Shown here: positions 1-7,885 of the stretch, one piece after another
Numbering within the stretch: position 1 is the first letter of the stretch
Layout: the number at the start of each line of letters is the position of its first letter
Assembly: GCA_035274465.1 (NCBI GenBank)
Contig: DATEOF010000501.1
Coordinates: 13,109-77,108 of the forward strand
Direction: 5' to 3'
Length of the DNA: 64,000 nt
DNA from: JADGRF01 sp035274465
GTDB taxonomy: Bacteria; Myxococcota_A; Polyangia; Polyangiales; JAFGIB01
Program-made: the position numbers and the translations under genes
Notes under the pieces: model-generated
Told to the model about the DNA's origin: nothing
Databases searched by the model: none
The model's input: only the letters and a program-made list of their open reading frames with translations

Positions 1-1
1 G

Positions 2-571
2 GTGTTGCGCGTCGAGGTGCTGAAGAAGGTCAAGGAGTCGATCGACGCCCAGCTGGCGGGCGCGGTCGCCGGCGCCTCTGGTGCGCGCATCGCCGAGAAC
101 GGTAACATCGTGATCGAAGAGAGCCTGGTCTTCGAGTCCGACTCGTACTCGATTCGACCGGAGGGCAAGCGCTTCCTGGACAGCGTGGCGAAGGCCTTCG
201 CCAAGGTCCTGGACGACCCGAACGTGCGGCAAAACATCGACGCCATCCTGGTGCAAGGGCATACCGACGAGCGCGGCAGTGTGGCGTACAACCGCGACCT
301 CTCCGCCAAGCGCGCCAATGCCGTGCTCAACTACATGTTCGCCGCCGATCCGCAGCTCGAGCAGGCGTACGGCAACTACTTCGCCTCGAGCGCATACTCG
401 AAGTTTCGGCCGCTGAACCCCGAGCACAACGAGGCTGCCTACAAGCAGAACCGGCGCATCGAGATCTCGGTCGTGCTCAAGGACGCCAGCGTTCGCGACA
501 TCATCGACGACTACATGAAGAACCTGGACCCGATGGTCCATCCTCCCGCCGAAGCTACACCTCCGCCCTGA
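2..571 (+). CDS. OmpA-family C-terminal domain protein (5' end outside window)
   Basis: The visible 189 residues are an OmpA/MotB-type peptidoglycan-binding domain. It has the typical opening (LVFESDSYSIRPEGKRFL), the GHTDERGS loop near residue 85, the SAKRANAVLNYM helix and the final QNRRIEISV strand. Such domains anchor outer-membrane or inner-membrane proteins to the cell wall through diaminopimelate. The frame opens with GTG at the very edge of the window and shows no signal peptide or membrane anchor before the domain, so the true start is most likely upstream and the protein is longer. A longer protein with an N-terminal membrane segment (MotB-like) or a coiled coil is possible. The 3' end overlaps the convergent glycosylase gene by 17 nt. 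Confidence 0.8.
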   Translation: MLRVEVLKKVKESIDAQLAGAVAGASGARIAENGNIVIEESLVFESDSYSIRPEGKRFLDSVAKAFAKVLDDPNVRQNIDAILVQGHTDERGSVAYNRDLSAKRANAVLNYMFAADPQLEQAYGNYFASSAYSKFRPLNPEHNEAAYKQNRRIEISVVLKDASVRDIIDDYMKNLDPMVHPPAEATPPP

Positions 572-1193
572 GCGCAGCCCAGGCGGGATGCGCGCCGATC
601 AGCGAGAGCGCGCGCGCGGTCAGCGTGCGCCCTGGCTCGATCCGCGGCCAGACCGAGGCGCCGGATGGGTGCGGGAGCGCGATCACGTCACACTCCCGCG
701 CGCCGACTCGCACGCGCGCGGCAGTGCCGATCTGTTCTTGCAGCGGGCGCACCGGCAGGAACTGCGCGATCGCAAGCCGGCCCACAGGGATGATCAGCTG
801 CGGCTCGAGCAGGGCGATCTCGCGTTGCAAGAAGGGCCGGCAGTTCTCGATCTCGTGCGGAGCAGGCACGCGATCGCCGCTGCCTTTCTTCAGCTTGCCG
901 GGGAAGCACCGGCATACCGCGGCGATGTACACGCGTTCGCGAAACTGGGCCTCGCCGAGGCCGAGTGGCTCGAACCAACGAAACAGCTGCTTGCCCGCGG
1001 TCCACGCGAACGGCCGCCCGAGCGCCGGCTCCTTTCCTCCCGGAGCCTGCCCGACCAACATCACGCGCGAGAGCACCGGCGAGCCGACCACGACCGGCTT
1101 GTGCATCTCGGGGCAGCGCTTGCAGCGCCGCATTGAAGCCTGGTGCATGCGCAGCAGACGCAGCCGATCCGAACTCTCTTCCACGCCGCTCAC
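555..1193 (-). CDS. Uracil-DNA glycosylase, Fe-S family 4/5-like
   Basis: This 212-residue protein looks like an iron-sulfur uracil-DNA glycosylase, which removes uracil from DNA as the first step of base excision repair. Motif A is GQAPG (residues 48-52) and motif B is the HPSG loop near residue 175. Cysteines C24, C27, one of C94/C96, and C118 are spaced as expected for the 4Fe-4S ligands, and the ENCRPFLQREIALLEPQLII segment is typical of the family. The start is GTG at 1193; an in-frame ATG at 1148 is an alternative but lies just before the CxxC pair. It is convergent with the OmpA-like gene. Family membership is clear. Family 4 versus 5 is not settled, because motif A has Gln where family 4 usually has Glu. 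Confidence 0.85.
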   Translation of the reverse strand: MSGVEESSDRLRLLRMHQASMRRCKRCPEMHKPVVVGSPVLSRVMLVGQAPGGKEPALGRPFAWTAGKQLFRWFEPLGLGEAQFRERVYIAAVCRCFPGKLKKGSGDRVPAPHEIENCRPFLQREIALLEPQLIIPVGRLAIAQFLPVRPLQEQIGTAARVRVGARECDVIALPHPSGASVWPRIEPGRTLTARALSLIGAHPAWAALRAEV

Positions 1194-1202
1194 TCTGCAC
1201 CA

Positions 1203-1243
1203 TTCGCGCGCCTCGCGCCCTCGCGCCCCCGCGCCCTCGCGCC
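1203..1243. repeat. GC-rich short tandem repeat
   Basis: Intergenic stretch built from imperfect copies of CGCGCCCTCGCGCC. It lies just upstream of the uracil-DNA glycosylase start and in front of the MFS gene. No function is visible; it may be part of the degenerate intergenic repeat that follows. Confidence 0.5.
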
Positions 1244-1279
1244 AAGAGAGAGAAGAGATTGTCGCCGGGAGAACGTCTC

Positions 1280-1375
1280 GTGGTTTGGCGCTCTGCTGGC
1301 GTTCTGCCTGGCGTCCCTTGGCGATTTCTCGATTTCTCTCCGACGATTGGCCTTCTTGGCGGCTTGGCGGTTCAC
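1280..1375. repeat. Degenerate CGCCAAG-type intergenic repeat
   Basis: Read on the minus strand, this spacer contains recurring CGCCAAG/CGCCAG words (for example ACCGCCAAGCCGCCAAGAAG near 1352-1371) separated by AGAGAAAT-like stretches. An AGAGAGAAGAGATTG tract at 1246-1260 can pair imperfectly with GCGATTTCTCGATTTCTC at 1321-1338, so the spacer may fold. It resembles a decayed copy of the CGCCAAG intergenic repeats that I recall from many environmental bacterial genomes. No coding frame here looks real. Confidence 0.4.
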
Positions 1376-1399
1376 GCTCTCGAGCGACCCGTGGTCAGC

Positions 1400-1405
1400 T
1401 ATAAG
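1400..1405 (+). promoter_or_regulatory. Putative -10 hexamer TATAAG for the MFS gene
   Basis: TATAAG sits 11 nt before the ATG at 1417 and no Shine-Dalgarno sequence is visible between them, so the transcript may have almost no leader. This is inferred from the motif and its position only. Confidence 0.4.
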
Positions 1406-1416
1406 CACCGCACGGA

Positions 1417-2571
1417 ATGCGGTCACTCGGCGGCGCCACCTTCTTTGTCTTCGGCATCGTGTTGGTGCTGCTGGGTGCCAATCAAGCCGAGCTCGCGCGC
1501 TCGCTCGAGCTCGATCTGGCGCGGTCCGGGTTTCTGGGGGCGATCCTGGCCCTGGGCCTCGGCGCGGGTGTCTTGATCGCGGGGCCGCTGGCGGATCGCT
1601 TTCCGCACCGGCCGCTGTTCATCGGCTCTTGCTTGTTGGCGGCGGCGGGTCTGGGCAGTGTCGACGATGGACGCGGCTACGTCGGCGTGGTCTTGTTGTT
1701 GCTGATCGCTGGCCTCGGCTGCGGCATCTACGACACCGTGGTCAACGCCGCGGTCGTTCGACAAAACCCGGAGCGCTCGGCGTCCGCGCTGGCGCTGGTG
1801 CATTCGCTGGCGACGCTCGGCGCGGGCATCGGGCCCTTGCTGATCCGCTATTGGCTGAGCCACGGCCACTGGGCGCGCACGTTTCACGCGCTCGCCGTGC
1901 TGCACGTCGTGCTCGCGCTCTGGGGCTTGTTCAGCCCGGCCTGGAGCAGGCACGGCGCTGTGCCCGACGTGCAGCGCGTGGCGGCGGACATGGCCTGGCC
2001 CGCGCTGATCGCGCTCAGCATCGTGGCGTTTGCGTACGTCGGGGTCGAGAACGGGATCACGGTGTTCGCGGTGCCGTGGGCGCAGAGCCGCGGGGAGTCC
2101 GAGGCGGTCGGCCAGTGGAGCATCAGCAGCCTGTGGAGCGGCCTGTTCATCGGGCGGCTGGGGCTCGTGCTGCGGCCTCCGCGCCGTGGCCTCTCGCTCC
2201 TGGCTGTCGCAGGTCTGGGCGGAGCCGCGATCGTGTGCGCGACCAGCATGTTCGAGCTCGGCCCGCTCGTGCTGGCCACGGGCTTCGCGGGCGTGGTGCT
2301 GGGTCCGGTCTATCCGCTGATGATCGCGCTCGTCGCGCAGCGCTTCCCGGAGCGCAGCGGAACCGCGCTGGGTCTGGTCGCAGGCGCAGGCGCGGCGGGT
2401 GGCTTCGCGGTGCCGTGGCTGATCGGTGTGCTGGGAGACGCTTGGGGGGTGCGCCCGGCGTTGACGCTGCTGGGCGCGAGCGCGCTGTTCGTCTCGGCTG
2501 CAGCGCTCGGGCTCTCCCGCCGCGATGCGGCAGCGCTCGAGCCTGCAGCTGATGGCGGCAGCGGATCCTGA
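1417..2571 (+). CDS. Major facilitator superfamily transporter
   Basis: This 384-residue protein has about 12 hydrophobic helices and an MFS signature between helices 2 and 3 (AGPLADRFPHRPLF, around residues 55-68). The family moves small solutes, drugs or sugars across the inner membrane using ion gradients. The pattern HSLATLGAGIGPLL in helix 5 and PLMIALVAQRFPERSGTALGLV in the second half resemble the fucose/YfkF-like MFS branch, but the substrate cannot be read from the sequence. The ATG at 1417 has no good ribosome-binding site but does have a TATAAG 11 nt upstream. The LacI-type regulator gene follows on the same strand 69 nt downstream and might control it, though no operator was identified. 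Confidence 0.85.
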   Translation: MRSLGGATFFVFGIVLVLLGANQAELARSLELDLARSGFLGAILALGLGAGVLIAGPLADRFPHRPLFIGSCLLAAAGLGSVDDGRGYVGVVLLLLIAGLGCGIYDTVVNAAVVRQNPERSASALALVHSLATLGAGIGPLLIRYWLSHGHWARTFHALAVLHVVLALWGLFSPAWSRHGAVPDVQRVAADMAWPALIALSIVAFAYVGVENGITVFAVPWAQSRGESEAVGQWSISSLWSGLFIGRLGLVLRPPRRGLSLLAVAGLGGAAIVCATSMFELGPLVLATGFAGVVLGPVYPLMIALVAQRFPERSGTALGLVAGAGAAGGFAVPWLIGVLGDAWGVRPALTLLGASALFVSAAALGLSRRDAAALEPAADGGSGS

Positions 2572-2640
2572 TCGGCAACGTGAGCACCTCCGGATATTGC
2601 GTCACGCCAAACTCTGCTACACCTGAGTTGCGGAGATGTT

Positions 2641-3678
2641 TTGCCGGAGGACTTGGCCAACTTGTCCAACCGCCGAGAACATGTGGTCCCCGTCACGATG
2701 ACCGCAGTCGCGCGCCGCGCTCAGGTCTCGATTGCGACGGTTTCGTACGTGCTGAACGGGGTGCGTCAGAGTCGCATTCCCGAAGTGACACAGATGCGCG
2801 TGAGGCAGGCTGCCCGGGAGCTAGGTTATGTCCCGAATGAGAGCGCGCGCTCACTGCGCACCGGTCGCAGCAACTTGATCATCGCGCACGTGCCGGGTGG
2901 CACGCTGATGTTGCAGCGTGCAGCAGCCGGACTGGATCGGCTCGGCAGCAGGTTGCGTGCGGTGGGATACACGCTCGTGCTCCACAACGACGCCAGTCTG
3001 CGAGGTCTGCCCGCGGCGCAGCTTTGGTGTGCGCTGCGCCCTACCGCGGTCATCACGGCGATCGAGCTGCTGACGAAGGCCGGCATGCGGCTGCTCGAGT
3101 CGCTCGGCATCGTCGTGGTGGGGATGGGCCCGAAGCCTGCGAGCAACACGCCGACCTTGGTGCTGGATGACACGCGGTTGGGCGAGCTGGCGGTCGAGCA
3201 CCTCGTGGCGCGAGGTTGCCGCGATCTGGTGTTGATTCGGCCGCGCGAGCTGCAGCCGCGGGTGGCACTGCGCAATCGATTGGCAGGCGCGCGCCGCGTG
3301 GCGAGTCGGACACGCGGAGTGCGGGTCCGCACGCTCGACATGGCGCTGGACGCCGCGGATGCGGCGCGCCTGGTCGAGCGCTGGGATGCCGCAGAGCGGC
3401 CGGAGGGCGTGTTCGGATTCGACGACTCGTACAGCGCGCTGCTACTCGGCGCGCTGCTCGATCGCGGCATCCGCGTGCCGGCCGAGCTGGCGCTGATCGG
3501 CGCAGACGACAGCCCCATCTGCAGCATGCTGCGCCCGCGCTTGAGCTCGGTCGCCATCGACCTGGACAGCATCGAACGCAGCATGTTCGAGCCGCTGCTG
3601 GCCGCGATCCGCGGCGAGTGGACGGCCAACCTGGCGCGACTCCCCTGGTCGGGCAGGATTCAGCAGCGCGAGACCTGA
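2641..3678 (+). CDS. LacI-family transcriptional regulator
   Basis: The N-terminus carries a LacI helix-turn-helix (TAVARRAQVSIATVSYVLNG, about residues 21-40) with the hinge region QAARELGYVPNESARSLRTG. A periplasmic-binding-protein-like ligand domain follows to the end, including the GVFGFDDSYSALLLGALLDRGIRVPAELALIG segment. Such proteins bind palindromic operators and respond to sugars or nucleosides. The longest frame begins at TTG 2641. GTG at 2683 gives VPVTMTAVARRA, which aligns better with the usual MKPVTLYDVA start, and ATG 2698 is also possible, so the start is uncertain. The MFS gene upstream on the same strand is the nearest candidate target. The effector is unknown. Confidence 0.85.
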   Translation: MPEDLANLSNRREHVVPVTMTAVARRAQVSIATVSYVLNGVRQSRIPEVTQMRVRQAARELGYVPNESARSLRTGRSNLIIAHVPGGTLMLQRAAAGLDRLGSRLRAVGYTLVLHNDASLRGLPAAQLWCALRPTAVITAIELLTKAGMRLLESLGIVVVGMGPKPASNTPTLVLDDTRLGELAVEHLVARGCRDLVLIRPRELQPRVALRNRLAGARRVASRTRGVRVRTLDMALDAADAARLVERWDAAERPEGVFGFDDSYSALLLGALLDRGIRVPAELALIGADDSPICSMLRPRLSSVAIDLDSIERSMFEPLLAAIRGEWTANLARLPWSGRIQQRET

Positions 3679-3719
3679 GTCCGGCGGGCCTGCCGCTGAC
3701 GGCTGCATGCCGGCTCCAG

Positions 3720-3872
3720 TGAAGAAAAAGTTCACAGGAAGGCGGGAAGCCGGGAAGCGAGAATTATTTTGCTGCCGCGGGCTTGCATCGAGCGCCTCAG
3801 CGAGTCCGCGGCAGCACAAAATCTGGTCTCGCCTTCCCGGCTTCTCGCCTTCCTGTGAACCCTCTTCTCTGC
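3720..3872. repeat. Long palindromic intergenic element (MITE/REP-like hairpin)
   Basis: The left arm at 3731-3762 (starting TTCACAGGAAGGCGGGAAGC) is nearly the exact reverse complement of the right arm at 3827-3859 (ending CTTCTCGCCTTCCTGTGAA). Inside these is a second inverted pair, ATTTTGCTGCCGCGG at 3766-3780 and CCGCGGCAGCACAAAAT at 3806-3822. The flanking GAAGAAAAAG and CTCTTCTCT extend the pairing weakly. The whole region could fold into one long hairpin about 130-150 nt long. It contains no plausible gene and occupies part of the gene-free 3679-4094 gap; in the rest of that gap I see only the promoter region of the next gene. Confidence 0.75.
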
Positions 3873-4094
3873 AGACGTGACGTGCCGAGCGGCGGATCCG
3901 GACACGGCATTTGTGCCCAAGGCGGCTGCAGTCCCGCCGCGAGACGCGATCAGGGGCCGGTGCTAGGTGATTTGGGACCCCGGATCGATCTTCGAAACCG
4001 ACGCCCGGCAGTAGCGTAGGGGGGTTGACGAGGCCGCGATGGGACCTGAGAAATAGCACGACCGTACGTTTTATTATAGCGCCTGGAGGGTACT

Positions 4095-4658
4095 ATGTTT
4101 GCACAGCCGGCGACCGAATATAAAAGCACGAACGCTCGTACTTCGCGGCCTCCACGGGCCCCGCGGCTGTTCGTGCGGCCTATCCGTGCGTCCGACGCTG
4201 CGGCGCTGCAAGCCGGGTTCGAGCGCCTGTCGGATGAGTCGCGCTACTTCCGCTTCCACGCCGGCATGCGCCGCCTTCCGGAGGGCCTGCTGCGCTACCT
4301 CACCCAGGTGGACGGCGTGGACCACGTCGCGCTGGTCGGCTTCGAGGCCCAAGGCGTCACGGAAGGTCGCGGCGTCGCAGTCGCGCGCTTCGTCCGAGAT
4401 CGCGAGCAACCCACGACTGCCGAGCTCGCGGTGGTCGTGATCGACGAGCTCCAGGGCCGCGGTATCGCGCGGCGCATGCTCGCGAAGCTGGCTGAAGTCG
4501 CGGCCGAGCGAGGCATCGAGCGCTTCAAGGCGAGCGTGCTGGCGGGAAACAAGCGTGCGCGGGGATTGCTCAAGAGCTTGGGGGCTGTCGTCAAGAGTTC
4601 GCCAGGTGAAGTCACGGCGTTCGAGCTGCCGGTGGCGTTGCTCCGCGGCGCCAGCTGA
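4095..4658 (+). CDS. GNAT-family N-acetyltransferase
   Basis: This 187-residue protein has a GNAT fold, which transfers an acetyl group from acetyl-CoA to an amine. It shows the N-terminal RPIRASDAAALQAGFERLSDESRYFRF strand-helix unit and motif A, VVVIDELQGRGIARRMLAKLAEVA (about residues 113-136), with the Q-x-x-G-x-G/A acetyl-CoA loop. The N-terminal part resembles the acetyltransferase domain of Pat-type protein acetyltransferases (SDESRYFRFH), so protein lysine acetylation is possible but not shown. The start is well supported: GGAGG at 4085-4089 lies 5 nt before ATG, and an AT-rich TTATTATA lies at about 4070-4078. The gene stands alone between the palindromic element and the glycosyltransferase gene. 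Confidence 0.8.
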   Translation: MFAQPATEYKSTNARTSRPPRAPRLFVRPIRASDAAALQAGFERLSDESRYFRFHAGMRRLPEGLLRYLTQVDGVDHVALVGFEAQGVTEGRGVAVARFVRDREQPTTAELAVVVIDELQGRGIARRMLAKLAEVAAERGIERFKASVLAGNKRARGLLKSLGAVVKSSPGEVTAFELPVALLRGAS

Positions 4659-4715
4659 CTCTGCGTGACTGCTTTATAACTTGCGGAGGCTCGGAGGGTT
4701 CGGTTAGGTCCGGGC

Positions 4716-6401
4716 ATGCCGACGTTACGGGTCCGGCCCTGGGATTGGCTGGGGTGCAGCTTGGCGATGCTCTACGCATTGCCGAGCGTTTGGTACCCGT
4801 TCGGGAGCGATCAGGGCATCCACTGGTATCTCGGCCACGCCCTGCTGCACGGCCAGCTGCCCTACGTCAGCGGCATCAGCGGCAAGCCGCCGTTGATCTT
4901 CGTCGTGCACGCGCTGGCTGAGCTGTTGTTCGGCAACCGCCAGAGCTCGATCCGTCTGCTCGAGCTGGTGGCGCTCCCCGGCTTCGGCTTCGTGCTCGCC
5001 AAGGCGGTGCGCCGGCCCGGGATGATCGCGCGCGACGGTGAGGTGGGTGCGGCGGCCATGCTGCTGTCGGCTGCGAACTTCACCTATCAAGACTACTGGA
5101 ACACCGCGCACCCGGAGTTCTGGATGACGCTCACCTTGCTCGGCGCGCAGTGTGTCGCGGTGCACGAGCAGCGGCCGCGGCGGCGCGCGCTCGCCACCGG
5201 CGCGTTGTGCATGGTGGCCTTCCTGCTCAAGTATCCGGCAGCGGCCATGGCGATCCCGATCGCCGGCTATGCGGGCGTGCGCGCGCTGTTGCTGGACGAA
5301 CCGACAACGGCTCGCTGGCCGTGGCAGGCCGATCGCGCACACTGGCTCGCACTCTTGCGCGAGGCGGGCTGGTTTCTCGCCGGCGCCGCGGCCGTGTTCG
5401 TGCTCGTGCTCGCGCCGTTCGCCCTGACCGGCAGCTTGCGGCAGATGATCGAAGTCTGCGTGTACATGACCGAGAACTACGCCGGCGCGGTGGGCTTCCC
5501 CCGCCACTGGTACAGGCCGCTGTTCGATCCGGTCATTCAAGGCACCTTCTTTCTGAGCATGCTCGCGTTCTTCATCGCCGGCGTGGCCATGCTGCTGCGG
5601 AAGAAGCCTGCTGACGCGGGCACGCGACAGCCACTCGGAGACGAACATCCAGCTCCACGGTCGCCAACGTTGCCAGAGGAACTGATCTTCGCCGGCTTCT
5701 TGTTCACGCTGGTGATCGCCTCGGTCGGCAGCGTGGTGCTGCAGAAGCGCCTGTTCACATACCACTGGATCGCCAGCTACCCGTTCTTCGTCGCGCTGGG
5801 CTTCTGGGGTCTGCGCCAGCTGCTGCAGAGCTTGCGTTCGGGCTTGCTGCTGGCAGCGGCGGTGGCCTGGAGCGTGGGCGCGTTCTTCTACCAGCCCGAG
5901 TTCATCACCAAGGTGCCGCATACCTATCACGAGCACGTCACCAGCTGGTCGCGCGTGGTGTTCGGCGGTGCACCCGCGAGCGATCTGACGATGAACTACC
6001 TGCGCGTGGCGCAGGCCGATCGCTTCGGCGATCTGGTGCGCGCCAGCGAGGTGGTCAAGGAGCGCGCGCAACTCGGCGACGCCATGTGCCTGACCTGCTT
6101 CATCAGCCCCGTGTATCACCTGACCGGCCTGCGCTGCACGACCCGACACGCGATCGGCTCGTTCGTCTACCTCGGGCCACGCTCGTGGGGCAGCGAGTAC
6201 TCGCAGGATTTGCGCGAGCGCCCGCCGCGGTTCATGGTCTCGATCCACACGCTTCCCCGCCGCAACAAGACCCTGATCAAGAACGGCTACCGCGAGATCG
6301 CGCGCTTCGGCACGGTGATGGTGTTCGAACGCTTGGCCGCGCCAGAGGCCACGGCCAACACCACCGTCGATCGCATCCATGTCAGCCCCGAAAAGCCGTG
6401 A
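4716..6401 (+). CDS. GT-C-type integral membrane glycosyltransferase (ArnT/PMT-like)
   Basis: This 561-residue polytopic protein has about 10-12 hydrophobic segments. The first loop carries the GT-C pattern: an Asp in FGSDQGIHWYLGHALLHG (about residues 29-46), then LPYVSGISGKPPLIFVVHALAELLFG with the usual PPL and LFG words. Proteins of this type move a sugar from a lipid-linked donor such as a polyprenyl phosphate sugar to lipid or protein on the periplasmic side. A soluble C-terminal part (from about residue 410) contains MCLTCFISPVYHLTGL. The donor and acceptor cannot be deduced. The last 23 nt overlap the MATE exporter gene, so the two are probably co-transcribed. Confidence 0.75.
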   Translation: MPTLRVRPWDWLGCSLAMLYALPSVWYPFGSDQGIHWYLGHALLHGQLPYVSGISGKPPLIFVVHALAELLFGNRQSSIRLLELVALPGFGFVLAKAVRRPGMIARDGEVGAAAMLLSAANFTYQDYWNTAHPEFWMTLTLLGAQCVAVHEQRPRRRALATGALCMVAFLLKYPAAAMAIPIAGYAGVRALLLDEPTTARWPWQADRAHWLALLREAGWFLAGAAAVFVLVLAPFALTGSLRQMIEVCVYMTENYAGAVGFPRHWYRPLFDPVIQGTFFLSMLAFFIAGVAMLLRKKPADAGTRQPLGDEHPAPRSPTLPEELIFAGFLFTLVIASVGSVVLQKRLFTYHWIASYPFFVALGFWGLRQLLQSLRSGLLLAAAVAWSVGAFFYQPEFITKVPHTYHEHVTSWSRVVFGGAPASDLTMNYLRVAQADRFGDLVRASEVVKERAQLGDAMCLTCFISPVYHLTGLRCTTRHAIGSFVYLGPRSWGSEYSQDLRERPPRFMVSIHTLPRRNKTLIKNGYREIARFGTVMVFERLAAPEATANTTVDRIHVSPEKP

Positions 6402-7881
6402 CTCGCAGCCGCCCAGCGTGGTGCGCAGCTCGCATCCGCCGAGCCTGCACGCAGGCGTGAGCGTCAGCAGTCGCAGCAGCGCGCCGCCGCCCGAAGCTGC
6501 AGGGTTCTTCGAGCTCGTGCGCCTGGCGCTATCCGGTGTCGAGCAGGACTTCACCGAGCTGCCCCTGCGGCGCGCGGTGTTTCTGCTGGCCGTGCCGATG
6601 GTGATGGAGATGGCGATGGAGTCGCTGTTCGCCATCGCGGACATCTTTTGGGTCTCGCGCCTGGGCGCGCACGCGGTCGCGACCGTGGGCCTGACCGAGT
6701 CGCTGCTGGCGATGATCTACGCGGTCGCGGTGGGTCTGTCGCTGGCTGCCACGGCGACCGTCGCGCGCCGCGTCGGCGAGCGCGATCTGCGCGGGGCCTC
6801 GGTCGCCGCGGCGCAGGTGCTGTCGCTCGCGGTCGTGGTCTCGATCGCGATCGGCGTCGCGGGCGTCGCCTGGGGCGGCACGCTGCTCGAGCAGATGGGT
6901 GCTGCGCCCGAGGTGCTGGCGATGGGCTCCGACTACGCGCGCATCATGCTGGGCGGCAGCATCAGCGTGGTGCTGCTGTTCGCGTTCAACGCGGTGTTCC
7001 GTGGCGCGGGCGACGCGACCACCGCCATGCACTCTCTGTGGCTCGCCAACCTGGCGAACATCATCCTCGGCCCGATCTTCATCTTCGGCTTCGGCCCGGT
7101 GCCGGCGTACGGCGTGACCGGTGCCGCGGTAGCGACCACGCTCGGGCGCAGCCTCGGCGTGTGCTACCAGCTCTGGCGCATGTTGCGCCGCAGCGGACGG
7201 CTGCAGGTGATGCTGTCCGATTTGCGCCCGCGCATGGACGTGATCTCGGGGCTGTTGCGCATCTCGGGCACCGGGACGCTGCAGACCATGCTGGAGACGG
7301 CGAGCTGGCTGGGCCTGGTGCGCATCCTGTCGAGCTTCGGCAGCGTCGCGCTCGCAGGCTACACGATCGCCATGCGCATCGCGATCTTCGCGCTCTTGCC
7401 GTCGTGGGGCCTGTCGAATGCCGCGGCCACGCTGGTGGGACAGAACCTGGGCGCGAACAAGCCCGAGCGTGCCGAGCGCGCGGTCTGGAGCGTTGGCCTG
7501 TACAACCTGATCTTCCTGGGCGGCGTGTCGGTCGTGTTCGTGGGCTTGCCCGGGCCGATCGCCGGGCTGTTCACCTCGGATCCGCAGGAGCTCCGCTACG
7601 CGGTCGACTGCCTGCGCACGGTCGCGTTCGGCTTCCTCTGCTACGCGTACGGCATGGTGATCGTGCAAGCCTTCAACGGCGCGGGCGACACGCGTACGCC
7701 CACGCTGTTGAACCTGGCTTGCTTCTGGTGCTTCAAGATCCCGTTGGCCTACGTGCTCGCGCTGCCGCTCGGGATGGGACCCGACGGCGTCTTCCTCAGC
7801 GTGACCGCGGCGTACTCGCTGCTCGCACTGCTCGCCGTGCTGCTGTTCCGGCGCGGCACTTGGAAGACGCAGCGCGTCTGA
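6379..7881 (+). CDS. MATE-family multidrug/toxin efflux transporter
   Basis: This 500-residue protein has two homologous six-helix halves typical of MatE: first LAVPMVMEMAMESLFAIADIFWVSRLG..., later NAAATLVGQNLGANKPERAERAVW and FNGAGDTRTPTLLNL. These exchange cations for drugs or metabolites at the inner membrane. The first 50 residues are polar and Ser/Pro-rich, so the ATG at 6379, which overlaps the upstream gene by 23 nt, may be too far upstream. GTG codons near 6421 and 6460 are alternatives, and no ribosome-binding site decides. It probably shares a transcript with the glycosyltransferase. The substrate is unknown. Confidence 0.85.
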   Translation: MSAPKSRDSQPPSVVRSSHPPSLHAGVSVSSRSSAPPPEAAGFFELVRLALSGVEQDFTELPLRRAVFLLAVPMVMEMAMESLFAIADIFWVSRLGAHAVATVGLTESLLAMIYAVAVGLSLAATATVARRVGERDLRGASVAAAQVLSLAVVVSIAIGVAGVAWGGTLLEQMGAAPEVLAMGSDYARIMLGGSISVVLLFAFNAVFRGAGDATTAMHSLWLANLANIILGPIFIFGFGPVPAYGVTGAAVATTLGRSLGVCYQLWRMLRRSGRLQVMLSDLRPRMDVISGLLRISGTGTLQTMLETASWLGLVRILSSFGSVALAGYTIAMRIAIFALLPSWGLSNAAATLVGQNLGANKPERAERAVWSVGLYNLIFLGGVSVVFVGLPGPIAGLFTSDPQELRYAVDCLRTVAFGFLCYAYGMVIVQAFNGAGDTRTPTLLNLACFWCFKIPLAYVLALPLGMGPDGVFLSVTAAYSLLALLAVLLFRRGTWKTQRV

Positions 7882-7885
7882 GCCC

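Noticed and set aside
4725..6644. 639-codon open frame opposite the glycosyltransferase gene
   Set aside because: Composition typical of an antisense shadow in GC-rich DNA; the plus strand has a clear GT-C membrane protein.
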